Shown one piece after another: positions 26,532-34,760 of a stretch of 64,000 bases of DNA; the stretch's first letter is position 1, and each line of letters opens with the position of its first letter. The translations under genes were made by a program, and so were the position numbers. The DNA comes from an uncultured Prevotella sp. GTDB lineage: Bacteria; Bacteroidota; Bacteroidia; Bacteroidales; Bacteroidaceae. Under the pieces are notes generated by a model that worked only from the letters and a program-made list of their open reading frames with translations, had not been told where the DNA came from and made no database searches. The DNA is taken from contig CABUXJ010000008.1 in assembly GCA_902495455.1 (NCBI GenBank), positions 31,275 to 95,274 of the forward strand, read 5' to 3'.

Positions 26532-26641
26532 TCTTCACTTTTCACTCTTCATTCTTCACTTTTCACTCTTCATTCTTCACTCTTCATTCTTCACTCTTCA
26601 TTCTTCACTCTTCATTCTTCACTCTTCATTCTTCACTCTTC
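26530..26641. repeat. Tandem array: two 21-bp and five 14-bp units
   Basis: Two copies of a 21-bp unit (ATTCTTCACTTTTCACTCTT..., 26530-26571) are followed by five exact copies of ATTCTTCACTCTTC (26572-26641). It fills the whole gap between the GtrB-like and GtrA-like genes and supplies the last codons of the latter. Variable copy number is likely. Confidence 0.92.
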
Positions 26642-27012
26642 ATTCTCTTGAACACCAGCCGAACCAACAGGAAGTTAACCGGTATGGCAATGGCGTAGAC
26701 GGGTATGGGGACAAGCCATTCCGGCACTCCGACACACATCCACACATGAAAGAGCGAGATGTGGATGAGATAGTTGACACCGTGGGCCGCGCAAAATCCG
26801 ACACCGTTTTTGACCGACGTCCGGCTACGGAAGGTGTAGCGGGAGGACAGCAGATAGTTGAAAACGAAACTGACGACATATCCGATCGTATATGCCATGC
26901 CGTCGGCCATGAGCCCCAGCAGCACCAGATATGTGCCGTAGTGTATGGCTGTGGCCAATGCTCCGACCACAACAAAACGCGCCATCTCTCCCCGTGTCTC
27001 CTTGCCAATCAT
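26626..27012 (-). CDS. GtrA-family membrane protein (probable flippase)
   Basis: 128 residues from the ATG at 27012 (MIGKETRGEMARF). Four membrane helices: VVVGALATAIHYGTYLVLLG, then GMAYTIGYVVSFVFNYLLSS, VNYLIHISLFHVWMCVGV and VYAIAIPVNFLLVRLVF. The SFVFNYLLSSRYTFRS segment is the GtrA hallmark. It is thought to flip polyprenyl-phosphate sugar across the inner membrane. An in-frame ATG at 27096 is an alternative start, but a -7-like TAAGTTTG (27091-27084) lies just inside it, favouring 27012. The C-terminus (MKSEE) and stop are encoded by the tandem array. Confidence 0.88.
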   Translation of the reverse strand: MIGKETRGEMARFVVVGALATAIHYGTYLVLLGLMADGMAYTIGYVVSFVFNYLLSSRYTFRSRTSVKNGVGFCAAHGVNYLIHISLFHVWMCVGVPEWLVPIPVYAIAIPVNFLLVRLVFKRMKSEE

Positions 27013-27215
27013 TTCCGGATGTCTTTGCCTTATGATTTTCTCAATCGCCCACGGGCATCCCGTCCGACACCCGTTGCTTTCTGCAAACTTACACATTTTT
27101 TTCCGTTTCAGGACCGGAATGAGAAAAAAACATCGCTTTCGCGGACAAATCTGTAAACGAAGCACCCCACGGGGCCCCACTGAGCCCCACCCCGGCCCTC
27201 CCCGGCCCACCCCGG

Positions 27216-27381
27216 CCCTCCCCAAGGGGAGGGTGCCTACGGAGTGAACGGCGCTCCACAAGTATGGTCGACCCGTCGCGACCGCCTCTTTGCCACGTGG
27301 GTGATATATGTTATATGTCAGAGATATCTTCCTTCATCTCGCAGGCACCCTCCCCTTGGGGAGGGCCGGGGTGGGGCCGGA
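27216..27381. repeat. GC-rich palindromic modules, inverted pair (copies b and c)
   Basis: CCCTCCCCAAGGGGAGGG (27216-27233, reverse orientation, with a duplicated CCCCGGCCCTCCCC to its left) and CCCTCCCCTTGGGGAGGG (27348-27365) face each other. Between them lie CGACCCGTCGCGACCGCCTC and CTTCATCTCGCAGGCA, matching the module at 13694-13850. Confidence 0.8.
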
Positions 27382-27388
27382 AATACAA

Positions 27389-27786
27389 CTGTTAAAAACT
27401 CGGAATAATCTCAACAAAAAGTCTCGATTTTAACATAAATTCCGCACCAAGTCGTCCCTCGGCCTCAAATATGCGAGTTTTGCGCGTGCATCTTTTTCTC
27501 ACTGAGCATCAATGCGTTACATCAGAAATCACAGAAGTGTGCAACTTTTTCACCGATTTCTTCGAGCCGTAAGGCCCTTACGGCTTTGCAACGGGGCCCC
27601 CGTTGCATCGCAGCGGCGTGCTCGTTGCAAGACAGCGGCGGCCCCGCCACGGACCAACGGGGCCCTTACGGCAAGCCCGCGGCAACTTTTCAGTCGGAAA
27701 ATTACGTCCGAATGGCAAAATCAGAGCTGCGTCGCCGATTTTTTGAAGCATTTTTCATGTGTTAAATTTATGATATTATTCTGACA
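27389..27786 (+). repeat. ~400-bp dispersed intergenic repeat, copy 3
   Basis: Starts CTGTTAAAAACTCGGAATAAT-like, 45-bp core at 27457-27501, GTGTGCAAC, GC-rich block bounded by CCGTAAGGCCC and GGGCCCTTACGGC, end ATTATTCTGACA. An 81-codon frame (27539-27784) is open, as in copies 1 and 2. Confidence 0.9.
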
Positions 27787-27980
27787 CACAATCATCCCGA
27801 CTCTATGCCCGCCGTACTTCACGGTGTTCGTCCTGCATCTTCGGACACTATTCAAGAGCCTTCCCGGAGGCGTCAGGGACAAGTGGCATGATTGTCCGAA
27901 AAAGGTGGAATATCGGCCCAATATATGGACGGCGAGGCAAAATTTATCGCCTTTTATTCTTTATTTGCCTTAATAATACG

Positions 27981-27988
27981 TATCTTTG
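27981..27988 (+). promoter_or_regulatory. -7 box of the GH28-GH105 gene
   Basis: TATCTTTG, followed by CAGCAATATC; no -33 TTTG at 19-21 bp, as expected for an activator-dependent promoter. The leader would be about 120 nt. Confidence 0.5.
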
Positions 27989-28112
27989 CAGCAATATCTC
28001 GTCAAACCTGAAACAAATTAAGAAAACCGATCTACAGCCTTTCAAGGATAAATTTGAAACAGGCCGTGGATGCTCACGGAGCGACTACAATACTATACTA
28101 TTAATAACAAAT

Positions 28113-31100
28113 ATGAGACACTACTTAAAATTGATGCTTCTGTGTCTGCTCTTCCCCGCTGCGGCTATGGCCGACGGTTGGGACACGACCTACAAGCAGA
28201 TCGAGCAGAGCATCAGGCAACCGCAGTTTGCCGACCGCGAGTTCAACATCACCAAGTATGGCGCCAGCACAACCGCCAAGGCCGCCGTTAACCAGAAAGC
28301 CATCAACAAGGCCATCGCCGCATGCTCCAAAGCCGGCGGCGGACGTGTGGTCGTTCCCGCAGGAACGTTCAACACGGCTGCCATCACCATGCTCAGCCAC
28401 GTCAACCTCGTGGTGGAGAAAGGCGCCGTGCTTCAGTTCACGTTCGAGCCCGAGCTCTATCCTGTCGTGCTGACACGTTGGGAGGGTCTTGACTGCTGGA
28501 ACATATCACCCTGCATCTACGCCTACAAGCAGACCGACGTGGCCATCACCGGCGAGGGAACAATCGACGGCGGCGGCACGCGCGAGACATGGTGGCCGTG
28601 GTGCGGAGCAGCCAAATACGGCTGGAAGGAAGGCATGATCAGCCAGCGCAACGGCGCACGCCCCCGTCTGCTGAAGATGGCCGAGGACGGTGTCGACATG
28701 AACGAACGCCGCTTCGGACCGACCGACGGTCTGCGCCCGCAGCTCATCAACTTCAACACCTGCGACGGCATACTCATCGAGAACGTGACGCTGCTGCGCT
28801 CGCCGTTCTGGGTGATTCACCCGCTACTGTCGAAGAACATCACCGTGCGCGGCGTCCACATCAACAACGACGGTCCTAACGGCGACGGCTGCGACCCGGA
28901 GTCGTGCGACGGCGTGCTGATCGAGAACTGCTTCTTCAACACCGGTGACGACTGCATCGCCATCAAGAGCGGACGCAACAATGACGGCCGTCTGTGGAAC
29001 AAGCCCAGCGAGAACATCATCATCCGCAACTGCAAGATGGAGAACGGCCACGGCGGCGTGGTCATCGGAAGTGAGATTTCCGGCGGTTGCCGCAATGTCT
29101 ATGCCGAGAACAACGTCATGGACAGCCCCAACCTCGACCGCGTCATCCGCATCAAGACGAACACCTGCCGCGGCGGTGTCATCGAGAATATCTACGCACG
29201 TAATATCAAGGTGGGCCAGTGCGGCGAGTCCGTGCTGAAGATCAACCTCGACTACGAGCACAACGAAATCTGCTGCCGCGGCTTCCTGCCGACGGTGCGC
29301 AACGTCAACCTCGACAACATCACCTGCGAGAAGAGCAAGTACGGCGTGCAGATCATCGCGCTCGACACTTGCACCAACGTCTACGACATCAACGTGAAGA
29401 ACTGCCGCTTCAACGGTGTGGCCGAGGGCAACACCATCAAGGGACAGACACGCAACGTCAACTTCGACAATCTCTACATCAACGGCGGACTGAGCCTCCT
29501 CAACAAGCCCTACAAGACATACAGCCAGTGGATGACGGCTTCGGAAATGAAGCGCGTGCCGCAGTCCTACATGCTCGACTTCTCCAACCGGCCGAAGTGG
29601 AGCTACGTGATGGGAATAGAGCTGGAGGCTATGCTCGACACCTATCTTAAATATGGTGGCGACGACATCAAGCGATACTGCCAGCAGTACACCGACACGA
29701 TGATCAACGCCAAAGGCGACATCCGCGGATACAGACTTGAAGACTACAACTTAGATCAGATACGTACGGGCCATTTCGTGGCCCGTATGTATCAGTTATA
29801 TCCCGAGGCCAAAAACCGCAAGGCTCTCGAAACACTGATGAAGCAGCTCCAGAAGCAGCCCCGCACAGAGGACGGCGTCTTCTGGCACAAGGCCATCTAC
29901 TCCTATCAGGTGTGGCTCGACGGCATCTTCATGGGTCTGCCCTACTACGCCATGACGGCCAACATGCTCCTCAAGGACAAGAAGGCTCAGGCCATCTACG
30001 ACGACGCCGTTGACCAGATCAAGAAGACCTACGAGCGCACGCTCGACAAGAAGACGGGACTCAACCGCCACGCTTGGGACGAGACACGCGAGATGTTCTG
30101 GGCCGACAAGGAGACAGGTCTCTCGCAGCACTGCTGGGGACGCGCTCAGGGATGGTACACGATGGCTCTCATTGAACTGCTCGACGCGCTGCCCGAGAAC
30201 TACAGCCGCCGCGGCGAGGTCATCGAACTGCTGAAGAAAGACCTCGACGCCATCATCAAGTGGCAGGACAAGGCAACAGGCGTGTGGTATCAGGTGATGG
30301 ACAGCCCCAAACGCGAGGGCAACTATCTGGAGTCTACATGCTCGTCGATGTTCACCTACGCCCTGCTGAAGGCTTACCGCAAGGGTTACGTCGGCTCTAA
30401 ATATCGCGACGCCGGAATCAAGGCTTACCGCGGGCTCATCAACAACTTCATCAAGGTCAACCCCGACCTGACCATCTCGCTGACCGGCTGCTGCAAGGTG
30501 GCCGGACTGGGCCCGGGCATGAGCGACAAGGTGAAGGCAGCCACGGAGAAGTATGGCATGAAGCTGAAGGAGAACAAGCGCCGCGACGGTTCTTACGCCT
30601 ACTATCTGAGCGAGGAGGTGCGCGACAACGACGCCAAGGGTGTCGGCCCGTTCATCTGGGCTTCACTCGAGATGGAGGCACTGGGATACAACACTGACAA
30701 CGCCACGGCCACAATCAACCGTCAGGCCGTAGTCACACGCAACAACCCCGTCGTGACCGAGGCTGACGCACTGGCGTCACTCACCGTCGGCAACGGCCAT
30801 TTCGCCACTACCGTCGACGTAACGGGTCTGCAGAGCTACCCTTTTGACTACGAGGCAGGTGTGCCTCTGAACGCCATGTCCGACTGGGGATGGCACTCGT
30901 TCAAAAACACCAAGGGGCTGACTCCCGCCGAAACCGAAAGGACGATGAACCTGGGTCACGGACGCGACGAGGTGTTCGCCGTGGAATATAAGACCGACGG
31001 ACGCAACAAGGAGGCCACGGAATATTTCCGCGCCAATCCCCACCGTCTGAACCTCGGAACCATCGGACTGATGCTGGCCGACAAGGACGGCAAGCAGATT

Positions 31101-32873
31101 CCGCTGAAGGAACTGAAGAACGTCCGTCAGGAGCAGGCTCTGTGGGACGGAACAATTGAGTCGCGATTCACCGCCGACGGCACTCCCGTCGAGGTGACAA
31201 CGGCCTGCATGTCCGACAAGGACGCCATCTTCGCACGCATCAAGTCGCCGCTGCTCCACGAGGGCCGCGCCGCCGTGACTTTCCGCTTCTCCTATCCCTC
31301 AGGCAAGCACGCCGACGACGCCAACGACTGGACGAAGCCGGAGAAACACAGTTCGAAGATTGTCAGCTCCGACAGCTGCTCGGCCATAATCGAGCGCATC
31401 ATCGACGGCACACGCTACTACGTGACCTTGACATGGGAGGGCAACGCCTCCATCAAGGAGACAGATACGCCCCACTGCTTCGCACTCGTAAGCAAGGAGG
31501 ACGTGCTGTCGTTCTGCGCCGAATATACACCGAAGCAAAACCGCATGCGCCCGGGTGCGTTTGAATATGATCAGGCGCTGAAGGGCGTGATGAAGTACTG
31601 GCCGAGATTCTGGAACAGCGGTGCCATTGTCGATTTCTCCGATTGCACCGACCCTCGCGCCAAGGAACTGGAGCGCCGCACTGTGCTCTCACAGTATCTG
31701 ACGGCCATCAACTGCGCCAACACGACGCCTCCGCAGGAGACCGGTCTGACATACAACTCGTGGTACGGCCGTCCCCATCTGGAGATGACATGGTGGCACG
31801 CCGTCGACTTCGCTCTCTGGAACCGTCCCGAGGTCGTTGCGACGATGCTCGACTGGTACAACGAGACGGCTTATCCCGTGGCAAAGAAGATTGCCGAGCG
31901 TCAGGGATTCAAGGGTGTGCGCTGGATGAAGATGACCGACCCGTGGGCCGGCGAGTCTCCGTCGAACGTGGGTTCGTTCCTCACATGGCAGCAGCCACAT
32001 TATATATATATGGCCGAAGAGATGTACCGTGCCAAGCCCAACGGCGAGACATTGAAGAAATACGCCAAGCAGGTGGAGGAGACGGCTGAGTTCATGGCCG
32101 ATTTCGCAAAGGCATGTGCTCCTAAGAAGGGCGACATCAAGCTCTTCGGACAAACGGCCATGCAGGAATCCATGTCAAAGGACTTTTCGTTCAACCACCC
32201 GTTCGAGCAGGTTTATTGGGTCTATGGCCTCAACGTTGCGCAGAAGTGGCGCGAGCGTCAGGGCCTGGAGCGCAATGCTGAATGGGACGAACTGATCAGC
32301 CGCATGGGCAGTCTGGCCGAGAAAGACGGCATCTACACCGCCGGCGAGCCTTCTCAGGCATTTGACCCGAAGGCCAAGTCGGCCGGTTTCGACCCGTTCA
32401 ACACCGGTGGACAGAACACGGCCAAGCAAATTTCGGCCGAGGACTTCGCCCTGAAATCACGCTCGGACCATCCCGCCGTGCTCGGTGCTTGCGGTCTGCT
32501 GCCCGCCACGGGCCAGTATGACGAGGCCAAGATGAAGGCTACGCTCGACTGGGTGATGAAGAACTGGAACTGGGACACGACCTGGGGATGGGACTATGGC
32601 ATGATCGCCATGTGCGCCGCCCGCCTCGGCGAACCCGCCACAGCTCTCGAAGCGCTGCTCATCAACAAGGGAAAGAACACATACCTGAAGAGCGGCCACA
32701 ACTATCAGGAGCCCAAGCGTCTGCGTCTCTATCTGCCGGGCAACGGCTCGCTGCTTGACGCAGTGGCCATGATGTGCGCCGGATGGGACGGCTGCAAGGA
32801 TGTCCTCAACCCCGGCTTCCCCAAGGACGGCACATGGAACGTGCGTTGGGAGGGCCTCAACAGGATGCAATGA
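28113..32873 (+). CDS. Three-module pectinase: GH28 + GH105 + unassigned (alpha/alpha)6-like domain
   Basis: 1586 residues from the ATG at 28113 (MRHYLKLMLLCLLFPAAAMA is a signal peptide). Residues about 30-480 are a GH28 polygalacturonase beta-helix: GDGCDPESCDG, GDDCIAIKSG (about 277), GHGGVVIGSE (about 311) and RVIRIKT (about 345). Residues about 500-860 are a GH105 unsaturated glycuronyl hydrolase: WLDGIFMGLPYYA and WGRAQGWYTMAL. Residues about 880-1586 have a beta-sandwich start (ASLTVGNGHFATTVDVTGLQ) and a helical barrel with WYGRPHLEMTWWHAVDFALW; I do not recognise its family. The first two modules would cut galacturonan and remove unsaturated ends produced by the lyases downstream. 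No C-terminal sorting tail is seen. Confidence 0.88.
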   Translation: MRHYLKLMLLCLLFPAAAMADGWDTTYKQIEQSIRQPQFADREFNITKYGASTTAKAAVNQKAINKAIAACSKAGGGRVVVPAGTFNTAAITMLSHVNLVVEKGAVLQFTFEPELYPVVLTRWEGLDCWNISPCIYAYKQTDVAITGEGTIDGGGTRETWWPWCGAAKYGWKEGMISQRNGARPRLLKMAEDGVDMNERRFGPTDGLRPQLINFNTCDGILIENVTLLRSPFWVIHPLLSKNITVRGVHINNDGPNGDGCDPESCDGVLIENCFFNTGDDCIAIKSGRNNDGRLWNKPSENIIIRNCKMENGHGGVVIGSEISGGCRNVYAENNVMDSPNLDRVIRIKTNTCRGGVIENIYARNIKVGQCGESVLKINLDYEHNEICCRGFLPTVRNVNLDNITCEKSKYGVQIIALDTCTNVYDINVKNCRFNGVAEGNTIKGQTRNVNFDNLYINGGLSLLNKPYKTYSQWMTASEMKRVPQSYMLDFSNRPKWSYVMGIELEAMLDTYLKYGGDDIKRYCQQYTDTMINAKGDIRGYRLEDYNLDQIRTGHFVARMYQLYPEAKNRKALETLMKQLQKQPRTEDGVFWHKAIYSYQVWLDGIFMGLPYYAMTANMLLKDKKAQAIYDDAVDQIKKTYERTLDKKTGLNRHAWDETREMFWADKETGLSQHCWGRAQGWYTMALIELLDALPENYSRRGEVIELLKKDLDAIIKWQDKATGVWYQVMDSPKREGNYLESTCSSMFTYALLKAYRKGYVGSKYRDAGIKAYRGLINNFIKVNPDLTISLTGCCKVAGLGPGMSDKVKAATEKYGMKLKENKRRDGSYAYYLSEEVRDNDAKGVGPFIWASLEMEALGYNTDNATATINRQAVVTRNNPVVTEADALASLTVGNGHFATTVDVTGLQSYPFDYEAGVPLNAMSDWGWHSFKNTKGLTPAETERTMNLGHGRDEVFAVEYKTDGRNKEATEYFRANPHRLNLGTIGLMLADKDGKQIPLKELKNVRQEQALWDGTIESRFTADGTPVEVTTACMSDKDAIFARIKSPLLHEGRAAVTFRFSYPSGKHADDANDWTKPEKHSSKIVSSDSCSAIIERIIDGTRYYVTLTWEGNASIKETDTPHCFALVSKEDVLSFCAEYTPKQNRMRPGAFEYDQALKGVMKYWPRFWNSGAIVDFSDCTDPRAKELERRTVLSQYLTAINCANTTPPQETGLTYNSWYGRPHLEMTWWHAVDFALWNRPEVVATMLDWYNETAYPVAKKIAERQGFKGVRWMKMTDPWAGESPSNVGSFLTWQQPHYIYMAEEMYRAKPNGETLKKYAKQVEETAEFMADFAKACAPKKGDIKLFGQTAMQESMSKDFSFNHPFEQVYWVYGLNVAQKWRERQGLERNAEWDELISRMGSLAEKDGIYTAGEPSQAFDPKAKSAGFDPFNTGGQNTAKQISAEDFALKSRSDHPAVLGACGLLPATGQYDEAKMKATLDWVMKNWNWDTTWGWDYGMIAMCAARLGEPATALEALLINKGKNTYLKSGHNYQEPKRLRLYLPGNGSLLDAVAMMCAGWDGCKDVLNPGFPKDGTWNVRWEGLNRMQ

Positions 32874-32924
32874 CACTGCCACTATCAGAATGTAAACACC
32901 AAACTGACGGCATGATACATGACA

Positions 32925-32967
32925 AGGAGTTAAAGACTGCTGCCGCAATGCAGCAGCTTTAACTCCT
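32925..32967 (+). terminator. 18-bp stem-loop between the three-module pectinase and the first PL1 gene
   Basis: AGGAGTTAAAGACTGCTGC pairs with GCAGCAGCTTTAACTCCT with one bulge, but no U tract follows. It may stabilise a 3' end rather than terminate fully, leaving read-through into the lyase gene possible. Confidence 0.6.
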
Positions 32968-33028
32968 CTCATATGAAATAATATTCTAGCTTCCCATTAA
33001 TCCCATCATTCTCATCGCCTCCCATTTC

Positions 33029-34666
33029 ATGAAGAAACAAATACTCACCTTATCATTATCAGCCTTTGCTGCAACCATCACGGCCCAGACACCAGCCTTT
33101 CCCGGCGCCGAAGGCCACGGACGCTATGTCACCGGAGGACGCGGCGGCAAAGTAATCCATGTCACCAATCTCAACGACAGCGGTGCCGGCTCGTTCCGTG
33201 CTGCAGTGAAAGGCAACGAAAAGAAGATTGTCGTCTTCGACGTGGCCGGCGTAATACCATTGGAGTCAACTCTCAACATCGGCGCCAACACCACCATAGC
33301 CGGCCAGACGGCACCCTACCCCGGCATCACGCTGCGCTACAATACCCTGCGCTGCGACGACAACATCATCATACGCTTCATCCGCTCGCGCCGCGGACAG
33401 GAGAAAGACATCAACGACGGCGCCGATGCCATCTACGACAACGGCAAGACCGGCATAATCCTCGATCACTGCTCATTCAGTTGGAGTATAGACGAGGTGG
33501 CGTCGTTCTACGACAACAACAACTTCACAATGCAGTGGTGCACCATCGCTGAAAGCCTCTCAAATCCAGGACACAGCAAGGGCGCCCACGGTTACGGCGG
33601 CATCTGGGGCGGCAAGCTCGCCAGCTTTCACCACAACTTGATTGCCCATGTCACCAACCGCGGCCCGCGATTCAACGGCGCACGCTACGGATGGACGGGC
33701 TACACCGACAACTACGACTACGCCACATACCGGTGGGAGAACCCCGTACAGGCAGAGAACGTCGACTTCCGCAACTGCGTGATGTACAACTGTCAGGGCT
33801 CGTGCTACGGCGGGCCCGGCGGCGGACAGATAAACATCGTAAACAACTACTTCAAAGCCGGACCGCGTGACAAGAGCAATCAGGAACGCATCACTCTTGT
33901 CACCGTTTCAACCGCCGGCAACTCACGAAAGGATCATCCGGAGTACTACGGCATGACGAGCCGATACTACATTGCCGGCAATACCACCGAGACCGTCACG
34001 GGAACGACAAAGAAGAACCGCGATTGGGACGGCGTGAAATACGACAAGGGCGTATTTAACATCAACGGTGAAACATACTCGAAAGACCCTAACAACTTCT
34101 ACGGCGCCAACGTGGCACACGTGAATAACGCCGGTGGCGAACCGTGCGTGCGAATAAAGATGGGCACTCCCGCACCCGCAGGCCACGTCACCACCCACAC
34201 AGCCGAAACTGCGTTCGACAAAGTGCTGGCTTTCTGCGGCGCGTCGCTCTACCGCGACGACGTTGACGCACGCTACATGACCGAGGCACGCGAGGGAAAA
34301 GCCACATATAAAGGTTCTATCACCGGAAAATGGGGACTCATCGACCTCGTTTCCGATGTCAATGGCTATACCGAGAAGACATTCCCGACAGGGAAACGCC
34401 CCGACAGCTTCGACACCGACGGCGACGGAATGTCCGATGCGTGGGAAAAGGCGAACGGCCTGAATCCTGCCGACGCCTCGGACGCCAACAAAACGACACT
34501 CGACCCGAAAGGCGGCTACACCAATATCGAAGTCTACTGCAACAGCATCATTCAGGACATCATGACCGGCGGCAACGCCGACGCCATATCAACGCCAAAG
34601 GAATACTACCCGAAATACCACAAGGAAGACGGGAGTGTGGTCGAAGCCATCGGCACTGTCATATAA
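33029..34666 (+). CDS. Secreted PL1 pectate lyase, first tandem copy
   Basis: 545 residues with a signal peptide (cut near TITAQ). The PL1 beta-helix has FPGAEGHGRYVTGGRGGKV, AGQTAPYPGITLR, HCSFSWSIDE, SKGAHGYGGIWGG and NRGPRFNGARYG. Near the C-terminus DTDGDGMSDAWEKANGLNP is a calcium-binding loop common in Bacteroidetes lyases. It cleaves polygalacturonate by beta-elimination, giving unsaturated ends for the GH105 module upstream. It is closely related to the next gene but stops just after VVEAI, lacking that gene's ~50-residue C-terminal tail. The stop lies in an AT-rich repeat (34656-34702). Confidence 0.92.
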   Translation: MKKQILTLSLSAFAATITAQTPAFPGAEGHGRYVTGGRGGKVIHVTNLNDSGAGSFRAAVKGNEKKIVVFDVAGVIPLESTLNIGANTTIAGQTAPYPGITLRYNTLRCDDNIIIRFIRSRRGQEKDINDGADAIYDNGKTGIILDHCSFSWSIDEVASFYDNNNFTMQWCTIAESLSNPGHSKGAHGYGGIWGGKLASFHHNLIAHVTNRGPRFNGARYGWTGYTDNYDYATYRWENPVQAENVDFRNCVMYNCQGSCYGGPGGGQINIVNNYFKAGPRDKSNQERITLVTVSTAGNSRKDHPEYYGMTSRYYIAGNTTETVTGTTKKNRDWDGVKYDKGVFNINGETYSKDPNNFYGANVAHVNNAGGEPCVRIKMGTPAPAGHVTTHTAETAFDKVLAFCGASLYRDDVDARYMTEAREGKATYKGSITGKWGLIDLVSDVNGYTEKTFPTGKRPDSFDTDGDGMSDAWEKANGLNPADASDANKTTLDPKGGYTNIEVYCNSIIQDIMTGGNADAISTPKEYYPKYHKEDGSVVEAIGTVI

Positions 34667-34760
34667 TATATATAATACCGTCATATAATATATATATAAT
34701 AAAGTATGACCAACAGACAATAACAACAAGACAAATCTATAAAGACAAAACAACAGATAT

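Larger units (their letters stand above)
27013..28112. other. 1.1-kb intergenic region between GtrA-like and GH28-GH105 genes
   Basis: It holds GC-rich palindromic modules (27171-27381), repeat copy 3 (27389-27786) and a -7 box (27981). Open frames crossing the region are low in complexity or lie inside the repeats, and I call none of them. Confidence 0.6.

Noticed and set aside
27013..27261. N-terminal extension of the GtrA protein up to 27261
   Set aside because: The extension translates a GC-rich palindromic repeat (Gly/Arg/Pro-rich) and is unlike the family, which starts near the first helix.
27888..28112. N-terminal extension of the GH28-GH105 protein to 27888
   Set aside because: It contains the -7 box TATCTTTG (27981) and lies before a good signal peptide at 28113.
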